From an uncultured archaeon (GTDB taxonomy: Archaea; Korarchaeota; Korarchaeia; Korarchaeales; Korarchaeaceae), in assembly GCA_938073845.1 (NCBI GenBank), contig CALJEO010000068.1:1-11912 (forward strand): DNA of 11,912 bases, written 5' to 3'. Made by a program: the position numbers and the translations under genes. Position 1 is the stretch's first letter. Every line of letters begins with the position of its first letter. Below, piece after piece: positions 1-5,956 of this stretch. The notes below the pieces were generated by a model. The model did no database searches, was not told where the DNA came from, and saw only the letters and a list, made by a program, of their open reading frames with translations.

Positions 1-105
1 GGATGGGATGATACCCCTAGCTCCTTCGTATATGATATCCCCGAGAAAGCTGACCAGTCCGAAGAGGATTATCGTTCTGTAGATCCTCGATTTTTCCACC
101 TGCAT
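1..105 (-). CDS. MFS transporter, N-terminal fragment (cut by window edge)
   Basis: Only the first 35 codons are present; the gene runs off the left edge. From the ATG at 105 the product begins with a short basic N-terminus (MQVEKSRIYR) followed by a hydrophobic segment containing FGLVSFLGDIIYEGARG. This pattern of a first membrane helix with an acidic residue, then YEGARxIxP, is typical of helix 1 of major facilitator superfamily permeases, so an inner-membrane solute or drug transporter is likely; the substrate cannot be told. The ATG was chosen because a TATA box lies about 29 bp upstream, giving an essentially leaderless message. A GTG four codons further upstream (115-117) is in frame and is the alternative. 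The gene is a separate unit from the pyrophosphatase gene upstream of it on the same strand. Confidence 0.6.
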   Translation of the reverse strand, partial: MQVEKSRIYRTIILFGLVSFLGDIIYEGARGIIPS

Positions 106-129
106 GGCCGTCGCCACTAGCTCCGATCC

Positions 130-138
130 ATTATAAAG
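130..138 (-). promoter_or_regulatory. TATA box of the MFS transporter gene
   Basis: On the minus strand this reads CTTTATAAT, a good archaeal TATA element. Its centre lies about 29 bp before the ATG at 105, so the transcript would start at or within a few bases of the start codon. The remaining gap between this box and the pyrophosphatase stop holds only a T-run. Confidence 0.55.
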
Positions 139-188
139 CTAGACGGGGACACCACCCATGGGGCGGAGGATAAGGGGATAGTGAGGGT

Positions 189-197
189 AAAAAATTT
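189..197 (-). terminator. T-run downstream of the pyrophosphatase gene
   Basis: Reading the minus strand just past the pyrophosphatase stop codon there is AAATTTTTT, six consecutive T on the coding strand. Archaeal RNA polymerase terminates at such T-tracts without needing a hairpin. The site separates this gene from the downstream MFS gene, which has its own TATA box. Confidence 0.4.
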
Positions 198-203
198 CAA
201 CTT

Positions 204-2288
204 TCATCCGAGGAGGTAGAGGGAATAAACAACTATTGCGGATCCCACCACTATGGATACGTTGTTCACGAGCTTCAGGAGTACATGTAAGCTGGGTCCA
301 GCGGTGTCCTTAAGCGGATCCCCGACGGTATCCCCTATCACGGAAGCCTTGTGCTCCTCGCTTCCCTTCCTCCCACTCCTCTCTATGTACTTCTTTGCAT
401 TGTCCCAAGCGGCTCCCCCAGTGTTCATGAGGAAGGCCAGCATTATGCCAGCTGCCGTTACCCCTATCTGGAAGCCTCCCAGTGACACGGGTCCCAGGAG
501 GAGTCCTACGAGAATGGGGGCCACCAGGGATACCAGGCTGGGTACTATCATCTCCTTCTGAGCGGCTTTAGTACTTATATCAACACATTTAGCGTAATCT
601 GGATCGTTTTTACCCTCAAGTATCCCGGGGATCTCTCTGAACTGCCTCCTCACTTCCCTTATCATCTCCCAAGCGGTTTTTCCAACTGCCCTTATCGCTC
701 TGCTTGAGAAGAAGAAAGGTAGGATTGCTCCTGCCAGGAGCCCAACCAGGGTCACCGGCCACATCAGGTTGAAGTCCTCTATCCTAACGACATCGACGTA
801 GGCTTGAAAGAGCAGGAGCGAGGCCATAGCAGCGCTTCCCATCGCAAATCCCTTGGCCAAGGACTTCGTAGTGTTCCCTGCCGCATCCAGTACGTCCTTC
901 ACCTCGCTACCGACCTCCTCCTCGATGCCGGCCATCTCTATTATGCCGCTCGCATTGTCCGCTATCGGGCCATAGCCGTCCATCGCCAGTATTATCCCTG
1001 TGAGCGAGAGCATCCCTATCGTAGCAGCTACAGTACCGTAAATGCCAGCGAAGTGAGTTGGTATGCCGTTCAACTGCCCGTATATGACGCCCAGGTGGTA
1101 GGAAGCCCCTAATGCTGCGAGCACCGAGATCACGGGTATTGCTGGGGCCTCCATCCCCACGGCTAGGCCTGAAAGTATCGTGGTGGCGGGACCGGTCTCA
1201 GTAGACCTCACTATCTCGAATACAGGCCTATGAGCTTCTGTATAATACTCTATCGCTAGCTCTATTACCAGGGCGGCAGCCATTCCCAAAAGCGAGGCAG
1301 CATAGAGGTACTCGTGACCTTCGCCGAACCAGGAAGTCACTAGGTAGAAGAGGATGGCTGTGGTCACCACGGAAGCTATGAGGGCTCTCCTCATAGCAGC
1401 TACGGGCATCTCCCCCTCCCTGGGCTTGACGAAGAGGGAGCCAACGAGGGTGCCAATTATCCCCATGGCCCTGGCCACGAGCGGGAAGAATATGAAGTAG
1501 AGGTTCTTCGTGATTAGGTAGAGGGCAGCACCTATTATCATCGAACCTATGTTCTCAGCCGATATTGACTCAAAGAGATCCGCTCCTCTGCCCGCGCAGT
1601 CCCCAACGTTATCGCCCACGTTATCGGCTATCACAGCCGGATTCCTCGGGTCGTCCTCGGGTATGCCGGCCTCGACCTTGCCCACGAGGTCGGCTCCAAC
1701 GTCAGCCGCCTTCGTGTAGATCCCTCCGCCGAGCTGAGCGAAGAGAGCCGCTAGACTAGCTCCGAAACCGAAGCCCATCACCAGCGTGGGTATCCTCTCA
1801 ACGTTGCTCCACCCGTTCAGCCACCAGTAAAGGAGGAACATGCCAGCTACTCCGGCTAAGCTCATGGAGACTACCATGAGCCCCAGGACGAGCCCGCCAA
1901 TGTATGCAACGACTAGGGGCTTCTCCTTGCTCTCCCTAGCAGCCTGGGCCACCCTCGTGTTGGTGAGCGTAGCTGCGTCCATGGAGACGTAGCCAGCTAG
2001 TAGGGAGGCTAGAGTGCCCAGCATGAAGGACGCGGAGATGTAAGGAATTCCTCTGTTCTCTATGAGATCCAACACGTAAACTAGAGCGCCTATAATGACC
2101 ATTACGGAGAGGATAACCTTGTACTGCCTGTGTAAATAAGCTTTGGAGCCCTTCCTTATGGCTTGGCTTATCCTGATCATCCTCTCGTTCCCAGGGTTCA
2201 TCCTGGCTATGATGTACCTCAGTAGCAGAGCGATAAAGATGCCCGAAATCGCTGAGGCGGCGATTATCAGTTCCCAGAGCACCTTCAT
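204..2288 (-). CDS. hppA: K+-independent H+-translocating membrane pyrophosphatase
   Basis: Integral membrane enzyme that couples hydrolysis of pyrophosphate to proton export, 694 residues from the chosen start, the usual family size with about 16 hydrophobic segments. Visible signatures (residue numbers from the ATG at 2288): the substrate loop DVGADLVGKVE at 196-206, the DNVGDNVGDCAG stretch at 222-233, NTGGAAWDNAKKYIE near 622-636 and GDTVGDPLKDTAGPSLH near 652-668, all acidic metal and PPi ligands. Residue 475 in GNTTKS is lysine; in this family Lys here replaces the K+ ion, so the enzyme should be K+-independent. The acidic gate residue sits in DLFE (240), as in K+-independent H+ pumps. 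A GTG at 2345 would add 19 residues, but a TATA box about 29 bp before the ATG at 2288 lies inside that extension, so the ATG is preferred as a leaderless start. Confidence 0.93.
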   Translation of the reverse strand: MKVLWELIIAASAISGIFIALLLRYIIARMNPGNERMIRISQAIRKGSKAYLHRQYKVILSVMVIIGALVYVLDLIENRGIPYISASFMLGTLASLLAGYVSMDAATLTNTRVAQAARESKEKPLVVAYIGGLVLGLMVVSMSLAGVAGMFLLYWWLNGWSNVERIPTLVMGFGFGASLAALFAQLGGGIYTKAADVGADLVGKVEAGIPEDDPRNPAVIADNVGDNVGDCAGRGADLFESISAENIGSMIIGAALYLITKNLYFIFFPLVARAMGIIGTLVGSLFVKPREGEMPVAAMRRALIASVVTTAILFYLVTSWFGEGHEYLYAASLLGMAAALVIELAIEYYTEAHRPVFEIVRSTETGPATTILSGLAVGMEAPAIPVISVLAALGASYHLGVIYGQLNGIPTHFAGIYGTVAATIGMLSLTGIILAMDGYGPIADNASGIIEMAGIEEEVGSEVKDVLDAAGNTTKSLAKGFAMGSAAMASLLLFQAYVDVVRIEDFNLMWPVTLVGLLAGAILPFFFSSRAIRAVGKTAWEMIREVRRQFREIPGILEGKNDPDYAKCVDISTKAAQKEMIVPSLVSLVAPILVGLLLGPVSLGGFQIGVTAAGIMLAFLMNTGGAAWDNAKKYIERSGRKGSEEHKASVIGDTVGDPLKDTAGPSLHVLLKLVNNVSIVVGSAIVVYSLYLLG

Positions 2289-2312
2289 CCCCGGGGCCCC
2301 GCCGACTGGATA

Positions 2313-2321
2313 ATTAAAAAG
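2313..2321 (-). promoter_or_regulatory. TATA box of the pyrophosphatase gene
   Basis: The minus strand reads CTTTTTAAT, centred about 29 bp before the ATG at 2288. It implies a start of transcription at or next to that ATG and argues against the GTG at 2345, which lies upstream of the box. Confidence 0.55.
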
Positions 2322-2349
2322 TTTACCTACGATGACGGACTGCACACCG

Positions 2350-2364
2350 AAAACAGTAAAAATA
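2350..2364 (-). terminator. T-rich terminator after cysS
   Basis: Immediately after the cysS stop codon the minus strand has a TTTTT tract (2358-2362) and a TTTT tract (2350-2353) split by ACTG. This T-rich stretch is a plausible archaeal factor-independent terminator between cysS and the independently promoted pyrophosphatase gene. Confidence 0.4.
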
Positions 2365-2366
2365 TT

Positions 2367-3800
2367 TTACAAATGTTGGGATCGAGGTCCCAGGAACCTC
2401 CACCTCACGCCCTTCGGAGTGTCCTGAACATCAAATCCCAATTCCCTCATCTTGGATCTTATCTCATCAGCTAGCTCGTATTCCTTCCTTCTCCTCAAAG
2501 CTTCCCTGACGTCGAGTATCAGGGAAACCAGAGCGCTGAGAGTGCTCTCCTCGAAACCCCCCTCGATCCTCAACCCCAGCACGTCGAGGAGTTCCGAGAA
2601 GGTAGCTAAGATCTCAACCTTCCCGCTCTCACTGATCTTCCCCTCTCTCTCCGAGTAAGCGTTCACCTCCCTAACCATCTCATGAAGCTCGCCTATGGCC
2701 TCAGCCGTGTTTAGATCATCCATCATCCTCCTGTAGAACATCTCCCTCCTCTCACCAATCTCCCTCAGGAATCTCCCCTCATCGGCGCTCTCACCAAGAT
2801 CAAGATTTTTGAAGTTCTCCAAGCAGTTAACTATCCTCTCGTAACTTCCCTTGGCCTGATCCAAGTGCTCCCACCTGAAGTCTATTGGTGACCTGTAGTG
2901 CCTGGAGAGGAGGAACAGCCTGAGCACATTGGCGTCGTACCTCGCGAGAGCTTCCCTCACCGTGACGAAGTTGCCCAGGGACTTCGACATCTTCTCCCCC
3001 TCGACCGTAAGCAGGCCCGTGTGAATCCAGTACTTCACGAATGGCTTCGCTCCGGTGAGGCTCTCGGCCTGGGCTATCTCAGCCTCGTGGTGCGGGAAGG
3101 AGAGTTCTATAGCACCTCCGTGTATGTCGTACTGCCTGCCGAAGTGCCTCATCGAGATAGCGGTATCCTCGATGTGCCAACCGGGTCTACCGTATCCCCA
3201 GGGGGAGTCCCATCCGAACTCCTCCCTCGGCCTGTTCCTCCAGAGAGCGAAATCCCCGGGATTCCTCTTCGTAGGGTCGGGCTCTATCCTATGGACCCTC
3301 AGTTCCTCCGGCTTCTGACCGGAGAGCTTCCCGTATTCGGGGAAGGTAGTTATGTCGAAGTAGACCCCTGTCTCCGTCAAGTAAGCGTGTCCTCTCCTGA
3401 GCAGACCCTCTATCTGCTCGAATATCTCGCTGATGTAATCAGAGGCCCTGGCGTAGAGGTTCACGCTGGTTACGTTGAGGGCCCTCATGTCCTCGTAGTA
3501 GCAACTCTCGAACTCCCTAGCGAGCTCGATCGGGTGCCTGTCCTCCTCTAAGGCCCTGTTCACTATCTTATCATCAACATCGGTTATGTTCTGAAGGTAG
3601 AACAGGGAGTAACCCAGCTTCCTGAGGAACCTGGCGAGTGTATCGTAGAAGACGTAGGTCCTGGCATGTCCGAGATGAGAGTAATCGTAGACTGTTGGAC
3701 CGCAGACGAACATGAAAACCCTCCTACCGAAGAGGGGTTCGAAGGGCTCGAGTCTCCTGGAGAGGGTGTTGAACACCGTCAGCTCAGCAAAGTCGGTCAC
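2367..3800 (-). CDS. cysS: Cysteinyl-tRNA synthetase
   Basis: Class I cytosolic synthetase charging tRNA-Cys with cysteine using ATP; 477 residues, normal for the family. The HIGH motif appears as HLGH at 42-45 after CGPTVYDY, and the KMSKS loop is GEKMSKSLGNF at 268-278. The active-site zinc ligands align as Cys33, His237 and Glu241, but the usual second cysteine (HIEC in E. coli) is Asp212 in WHIEDTA. I recall this from other archaeal CysRS, so it is probably a lineage variant rather than damage. The C-terminal part from about 310 is the helical anticodon-binding region. GTG at 3800 is the only start candidate between the upstream in-frame stop and the conserved N-terminus. The gene shares a palindromic TATA box with the divergent nitroreductase gene, with a predicted leader of about 12 nt. 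Confidence 0.96.
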   Translation of the reverse strand: MTDFAELTVFNTLSRRLEPFEPLFGRRVFMFVCGPTVYDYSHLGHARTYVFYDTLARFLRKLGYSLFYLQNITDVDDKIVNRALEEDRHPIELAREFESCYYEDMRALNVTSVNLYARASDYISEIFEQIEGLLRRGHAYLTETGVYFDITTFPEYGKLSGQKPEELRVHRIEPDPTKRNPGDFALWRNRPREEFGWDSPWGYGRPGWHIEDTAISMRHFGRQYDIHGGAIELSFPHHEAEIAQAESLTGAKPFVKYWIHTGLLTVEGEKMSKSLGNFVTVREALARYDANVLRLFLLSRHYRSPIDFRWEHLDQAKGSYERIVNCLENFKNLDLGESADEGRFLREIGERREMFYRRMMDDLNTAEAIGELHEMVREVNAYSEREGKISESGKVEILATFSELLDVLGLRIEGGFEESTLSALVSLILDVREALRRRKEYELADEIRSKMRELGFDVQDTPKGVRWRFLGPRSQHL

Positions 3801-3833
3801 CCATGCCGCACACCGAGGCGAGGTTCGATACTC

Positions 3834-3841
3834 TTATATAA
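3834..3841. promoter_or_regulatory. Palindromic, bidirectional TATA box between cysS and the nitroreductase gene
   Basis: TTATATAA is a perfect palindrome centred at 3837.5. To the right, the GTG of the nitroreductase gene lies 25.5 bp away, so its message would be leaderless. To the left, the cysS GTG lies 37.5 bp away, giving a leader of about 12 nt. No other TATA-like sequence is present in the 62-bp gap, so one box probably serves both genes. Confidence 0.55.
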
Positions 3842-3862
3842 AATTTTCCCTCAAGTTGGCTC

Positions 3863-4585
3863 GTGAGGTACCCGAGGGCAGCGGAGAGCATTGCTATATC
3901 GCTGACTTTCGTGCTCCTGACGTTCAGCCTCCTGCTGTATTTGGGGGCAGTGAGCTTCAGGGAGGTCAGGAGGGAGGAGAAAGCCCTAGGTAAGTTGGAG
4001 CTTCCCGAGCCCATGCTGAAGGGAGAGATGTCCGTGGAGGAAGCTATAAGTAAGAGGAGGTCGGTGAGAGAGTATAAGAACGTCCCATTGACTCTATCGG
4101 AGCTAGGACAGCTCCTCTGGGCAGCTCAAGGGATAACTTTACCTTCAAGAGGTTTCAGGGCAGCTCCGAGCGCGGGAGCTACGTACCCGCTCGAGCTCTA
4201 CGTTTCGGTTAGGGAGGGAGGGGTGGAGGGGCTCCCAGCTGGGATATACCACTACGATCCCTTCATGCATTCCCTCTCGTTAGTGAAGGCAGGAGACTTT
4301 TCAATGGAGATTTACAGGGCTGCATTGAGCCAAGAATGGGTAAGGGAAGCACCTATCTGCATAATAATAGCGGCGGACTTCGTCAGGACGACCTCCCGCT
4401 ATGGCCCAAGGGGGGAGAGGTACGTCTACATGGAGGCGGGTCACGTTGGTCAGAACATATACCTGCAGGCGACTGCCCTGGGACTGGGCACCGTAGCTGT
4501 AGGAGCATTCTACGACGACCAGCTCAAGTCCGTAGTGGGCTGCAGTGAGGACCCCATATACCTATTCCCGGTGGGGAGAAGGTGA
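3863..4585 (+). CDS. Membrane-anchored nitroreductase / SagB-type FMN oxidoreductase
   Basis: A 240-residue protein with a hydrophobic segment at about 9-30, then a short charged linker rich in Arg and Glu, then a nitroreductase-fold FMN domain from about 56. Family signatures are SKRRSVREY at 63-71 (FMN phosphate binding), APSAGATYPLELYV at 101-114 (typical of SagB/thiazoline-oxidase-like members) and the C-terminal EAGHVGQNIYLQATALGLGT at 191-210, which forms part of the FMN and dimer interface. Such enzymes transfer electrons from NAD(P)H or a partner to nitro, quinone or ring substrates; the substrate here is unknown. The single helix should tether the domain to the membrane; which side it faces is not clear from the flanking charges. 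GTG at 3863 fits leaderless initiation 25.5 bp from the TATA centre. The stop overlaps the start of the next gene, so the two are translationally coupled. Confidence 0.85.
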   Translation: MRYPRAAESIAISLTFVLLTFSLLLYLGAVSFREVRREEKALGKLELPEPMLKGEMSVEEAISKRRSVREYKNVPLTLSELGQLLWAAQGITLPSRGFRAAPSAGATYPLELYVSVREGGVEGLPAGIYHYDPFMHSLSLVKAGDFSMEIYRAALSQEWVREAPICIIIAADFVRTTSRYGPRGERYVYMEAGHVGQNIYLQATALGLGTVAVGAFYDDQLKSVVGCSEDPIYLFPVGRR

Positions 4586-4788
4586 GCTTTCTTATAGTAC
4601 TGGATCACCACTCCCTCGGCTACATCTCCCTCTGGTACGGAGCAGCAACCCTGATCACGGGGATAAGTCTACTCCTCATCCATAAGACCCCTTTCCTCGG
4701 AAAAATAAGATATATTAGGTTGATTCACTTGCTCCTTGGCCTTACCACAGCGTTCCTAGGCATCTTAACTTACCTAGCCACACTCTAG
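4582..4788 (+). CDS. Small two-helix membrane protein coupled to the nitroreductase gene
   Basis: A 68-residue hydrophobic protein with two predicted transmembrane helices, about 12-33 and 44-66, joined by a short loop with several Lys and Arg. Its GTG start overlaps the TGA of the upstream nitroreductase gene (shared GTGA), the classic arrangement for coupled translation, which supports it as a real gene. I do not recognise the family. Histidines at 9, 10, 34 and 49 lie near helix ends, loosely resembling half of a b-type heme four-helix protein, but that is speculation. The most economical reading is a membrane partner of the anchored flavoprotein, perhaps linking it to the quinone pool. 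Its stop codon overlaps that of the convergent DUF4430 gene in the palindrome CTAG. Confidence 0.65.
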   Translation: MSFLIVLDHHSLGYISLWYGAATLITGISLLLIHKTPFLGKIRYIRLIHLLLGLTTAFLGILTYLATL

Positions 4789-5228
4789 GGCTTCTGGGGC
4801 GGGTACTGGCTGGTGTCCTCGTAGAACCACATCACCACCTCGCCATCGGAGAGCACGTACTTATCGGCAGCGACGGGGCCGAGGGTCCAGCCCGCGCTCC
4901 TATCCCAATACCACCACATCCAGTAGTAGGGGGGCTCGTTCCTCACACCATTTATCGAATCCACGAAGCAGCCCATGCCCGTATATTCCGTGTAGTTCAC
5001 CCTCGAGATCTTGCTAGTGGCTTCGAGGAGGGTGGTGCCGCTCCTCAGGACGGTGGAGTTGTGCCACTCCACGGTCCCATTCTTGTACTTTATCCCCATG
5101 CTCACCCTCACCAGCCTCTCAGTCTGGGGTGGTAAGAGGACCTGCTGGAGGTAGAGCGCTGTCGACACAAAAGCCCATATCAGGAAGATGGTAGCCGTGA
5201 GCTTGAGCGCCCTCTCGGTCATACCCAT
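4785..5228 (-). CDS. Membrane-anchored DUF4430 domain protein
   Basis: A 147-residue protein with an N-terminal hydrophobic segment at about 9-28 (signal anchor or signal peptide) followed by an extracytoplasmic domain. The domain has the DUF4430 pattern: a linear-motif strand around VRVSMGIKYKN, the TTLLEATSKI helix at 65-74, then GMGCFVDSINGVRNEPPYYW (84-103), MWWYWDRSAGW and a closing ...YVLSDGEVVMWFYED. DUF4430 is related to the small beta-rich C-terminal domain of transcobalamin-like proteins and is often found on secreted or cell-surface proteins; a ligand is not known here. Several N-X-S/T sites would fit a glycosylated surface protein. It begins at a tandem ATG-GGT-ATG, so Met3 is an alternative start. 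It is divergent from the DUF4443 gene with a shared TATA box and an inverted repeat over its transcription start. Confidence 0.8.
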   Translation of the reverse strand: MGMTERALKLTATIFLIWAFVSTALYLQQVLLPPQTERLVRVSMGIKYKNGTVEWHNSTVLRSGTTLLEATSKISRVNYTEYTGMGCFVDSINGVRNEPPYYWMWWYWDRSAGWTLGPVAADKYVLSDGEVVMWFYEDTSQYPPQKP

Positions 5229-5231
5229 CTA

Positions 5232-5250
5232 TGGATGGATTATCCATCCA
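5232..5250. promoter_or_regulatory. Perfect 19-bp inverted repeat, candidate operator
   Basis: TGGATGGAT-T-ATCCATCCA: two 9-bp arms that are exact reverse complements around one central T. It lies between the DUF4430 ATG and the shared TATA box, so it covers the predicted transcription start of the DUF4430 gene and abuts the upstream edge of the box as used by the DUF4443 gene. The size and dyad symmetry suit a dimeric winged-helix protein such as the adjacent DUF4443 product; that pairing is inference. Confidence 0.6.
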
Positions 5251-5255
5251 CAAAG

Positions 5256-5263
5256 CTTATAAG
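5256..5263. promoter_or_regulatory. Palindromic, bidirectional TATA box between the DUF4430 and DUF4443 genes
   Basis: CTTATAAG is a perfect palindrome centred at 5259.5. The start codons on both sides (5228 on minus, 5291 on plus) are each 31.5 bp from the centre, so both messages would carry leaders of only about 5 nt. No second TATA element is visible in the 62-bp gap. Confidence 0.55.
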
Positions 5264-5290
5264 GTTTTCCCTCCCGGTGAGGGTGAATTG

Positions 5291-5923
5291 ATGGCCATAA
5301 GCGAGCTCAGAGCTGCCGTGGAGAAGTTGCCCGGGCCCCTGCCAAGCTACAACTTATTGCACGCTGTCCTCCTCCTAATCACGCTTGAGAGAAGCCCCTT
5401 AGGAAGGAAGAGGATATCTGCCCTCATGGAACTGGGTGAGGGGAGCGTAAGAAGTCTCATAAACAGGTTAAGGGAGATGGGCTGGGTGAACTGCAGCAGG
5501 GGAGGTTGCTTCCTAACGGAGCTGGGAATGGAAAAGGTGAGGGATATCAGGGAATGTCTGATAGGTCCTATCGAGGTGAAGTTGAGGGAGATCTTTGAGG
5601 GGAGCGCTTACGCTACCCTAGTCAAATGCGTCAAATACTCAGAGGTGCTGGAGCTCAGGGACGAGGCGGTTAGGTCAGGCGGGAGAGGGGCTGTGATACT
5701 TAGGAAGCTAGGAGGCGCTCTGGTCTTTCCGGAGACGGGGGAGAGGCTCTCCAACTACGCCCCCAGGGATAGCGAGTTGCTCGAGGGAGCGCTGAGGCCG
5801 AATGAGGGGGATCTCATAGTCCTCGGAATAGGTGGGAGTCCTAGGATCTCCAGGCTCTCCTCCCTGGCGTCATCCCTCCTAGCCATTCAGGGCACTGGAC
5901 AGCTAGAAGCGGGCAAACTTTAA
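5291..5923 (+). CDS. DUF4443 winged-helix DNA-binding protein (putative transcriptional regulator)
   Basis: A 210-residue, cytosolic archaeal protein. Residues about 18-80 form a clear winged helix-turn-helix: LLHAVLLLITLERSPLGRKR, then ISALMELGEGSVRSLINRLREMGWV with the recognition helix at about 51-63, and a wing around CSRGGCFLTELG. The C-terminal part (about 90-200), with ELRDEAVRSGGRGAVILRKL and GGALVFP, resembles the DUF4443 effector-like domain of unknown ligand. An upstream in-frame ATG at 5231 would place 20 extra residues across the inverted repeat and the TATA box; the ATG at 5291 is preferred because GGTGA (5282-5286) precedes it and it sits 31.5 bp from the TATA centre. The gene is divergent from the DUF4430 gene and may control it and itself. 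Its stop codon overlaps the serS TATA box. Confidence 0.8.
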   Translation: MAISELRAAVEKLPGPLPSYNLLHAVLLLITLERSPLGRKRISALMELGEGSVRSLINRLREMGWVNCSRGGCFLTELGMEKVRDIRECLIGPIEVKLREIFEGSAYATLVKCVKYSEVLELRDEAVRSGGRGAVILRKLGGALVFPETGERLSNYAPRDSELLEGALRPNEGDLIVLGIGGSPRISRLSSLASSLLAIQGTGQLEAGKL

Positions 5924-5926
5924 AAT
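5918..5926 (+). promoter_or_regulatory. TATA box of serS
   Basis: CTTTAAAAT, overlapping the DUF4443 stop codon. Transcription would begin near 5947-5948, giving a leader of about 9-10 nt that opens with GGTG and leads into the CTG proposed as the serS start at 5957. Confidence 0.5.
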
Positions 5927-5956
5927 GGGGGGTTCCCAAGGAGCTCGGTGTGAGAG

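Noticed and set aside
2898..3551. 217-codon open frame on the plus strand opposite cysS
   Set aside because: It lies wholly inside the clearly recognisable cysS gene on the other strand, has no recognisable domain, and long antisense frames are expected with this base composition.
3784..4014. 76-codon minus-strand frame upstream of cysS
   Set aside because: It runs across the shared promoter and the nitroreductase 5' end, and the cysS GTG in another frame explains the strand.
5948..5953. GTG-TGA at the serS 5' end read as a start followed by a recoded stop
   Set aside because: Selenocysteine or pyrrolysine at codon 2 of SerRS has no precedent I know of and no insertion element is visible; a CTG start is simpler.
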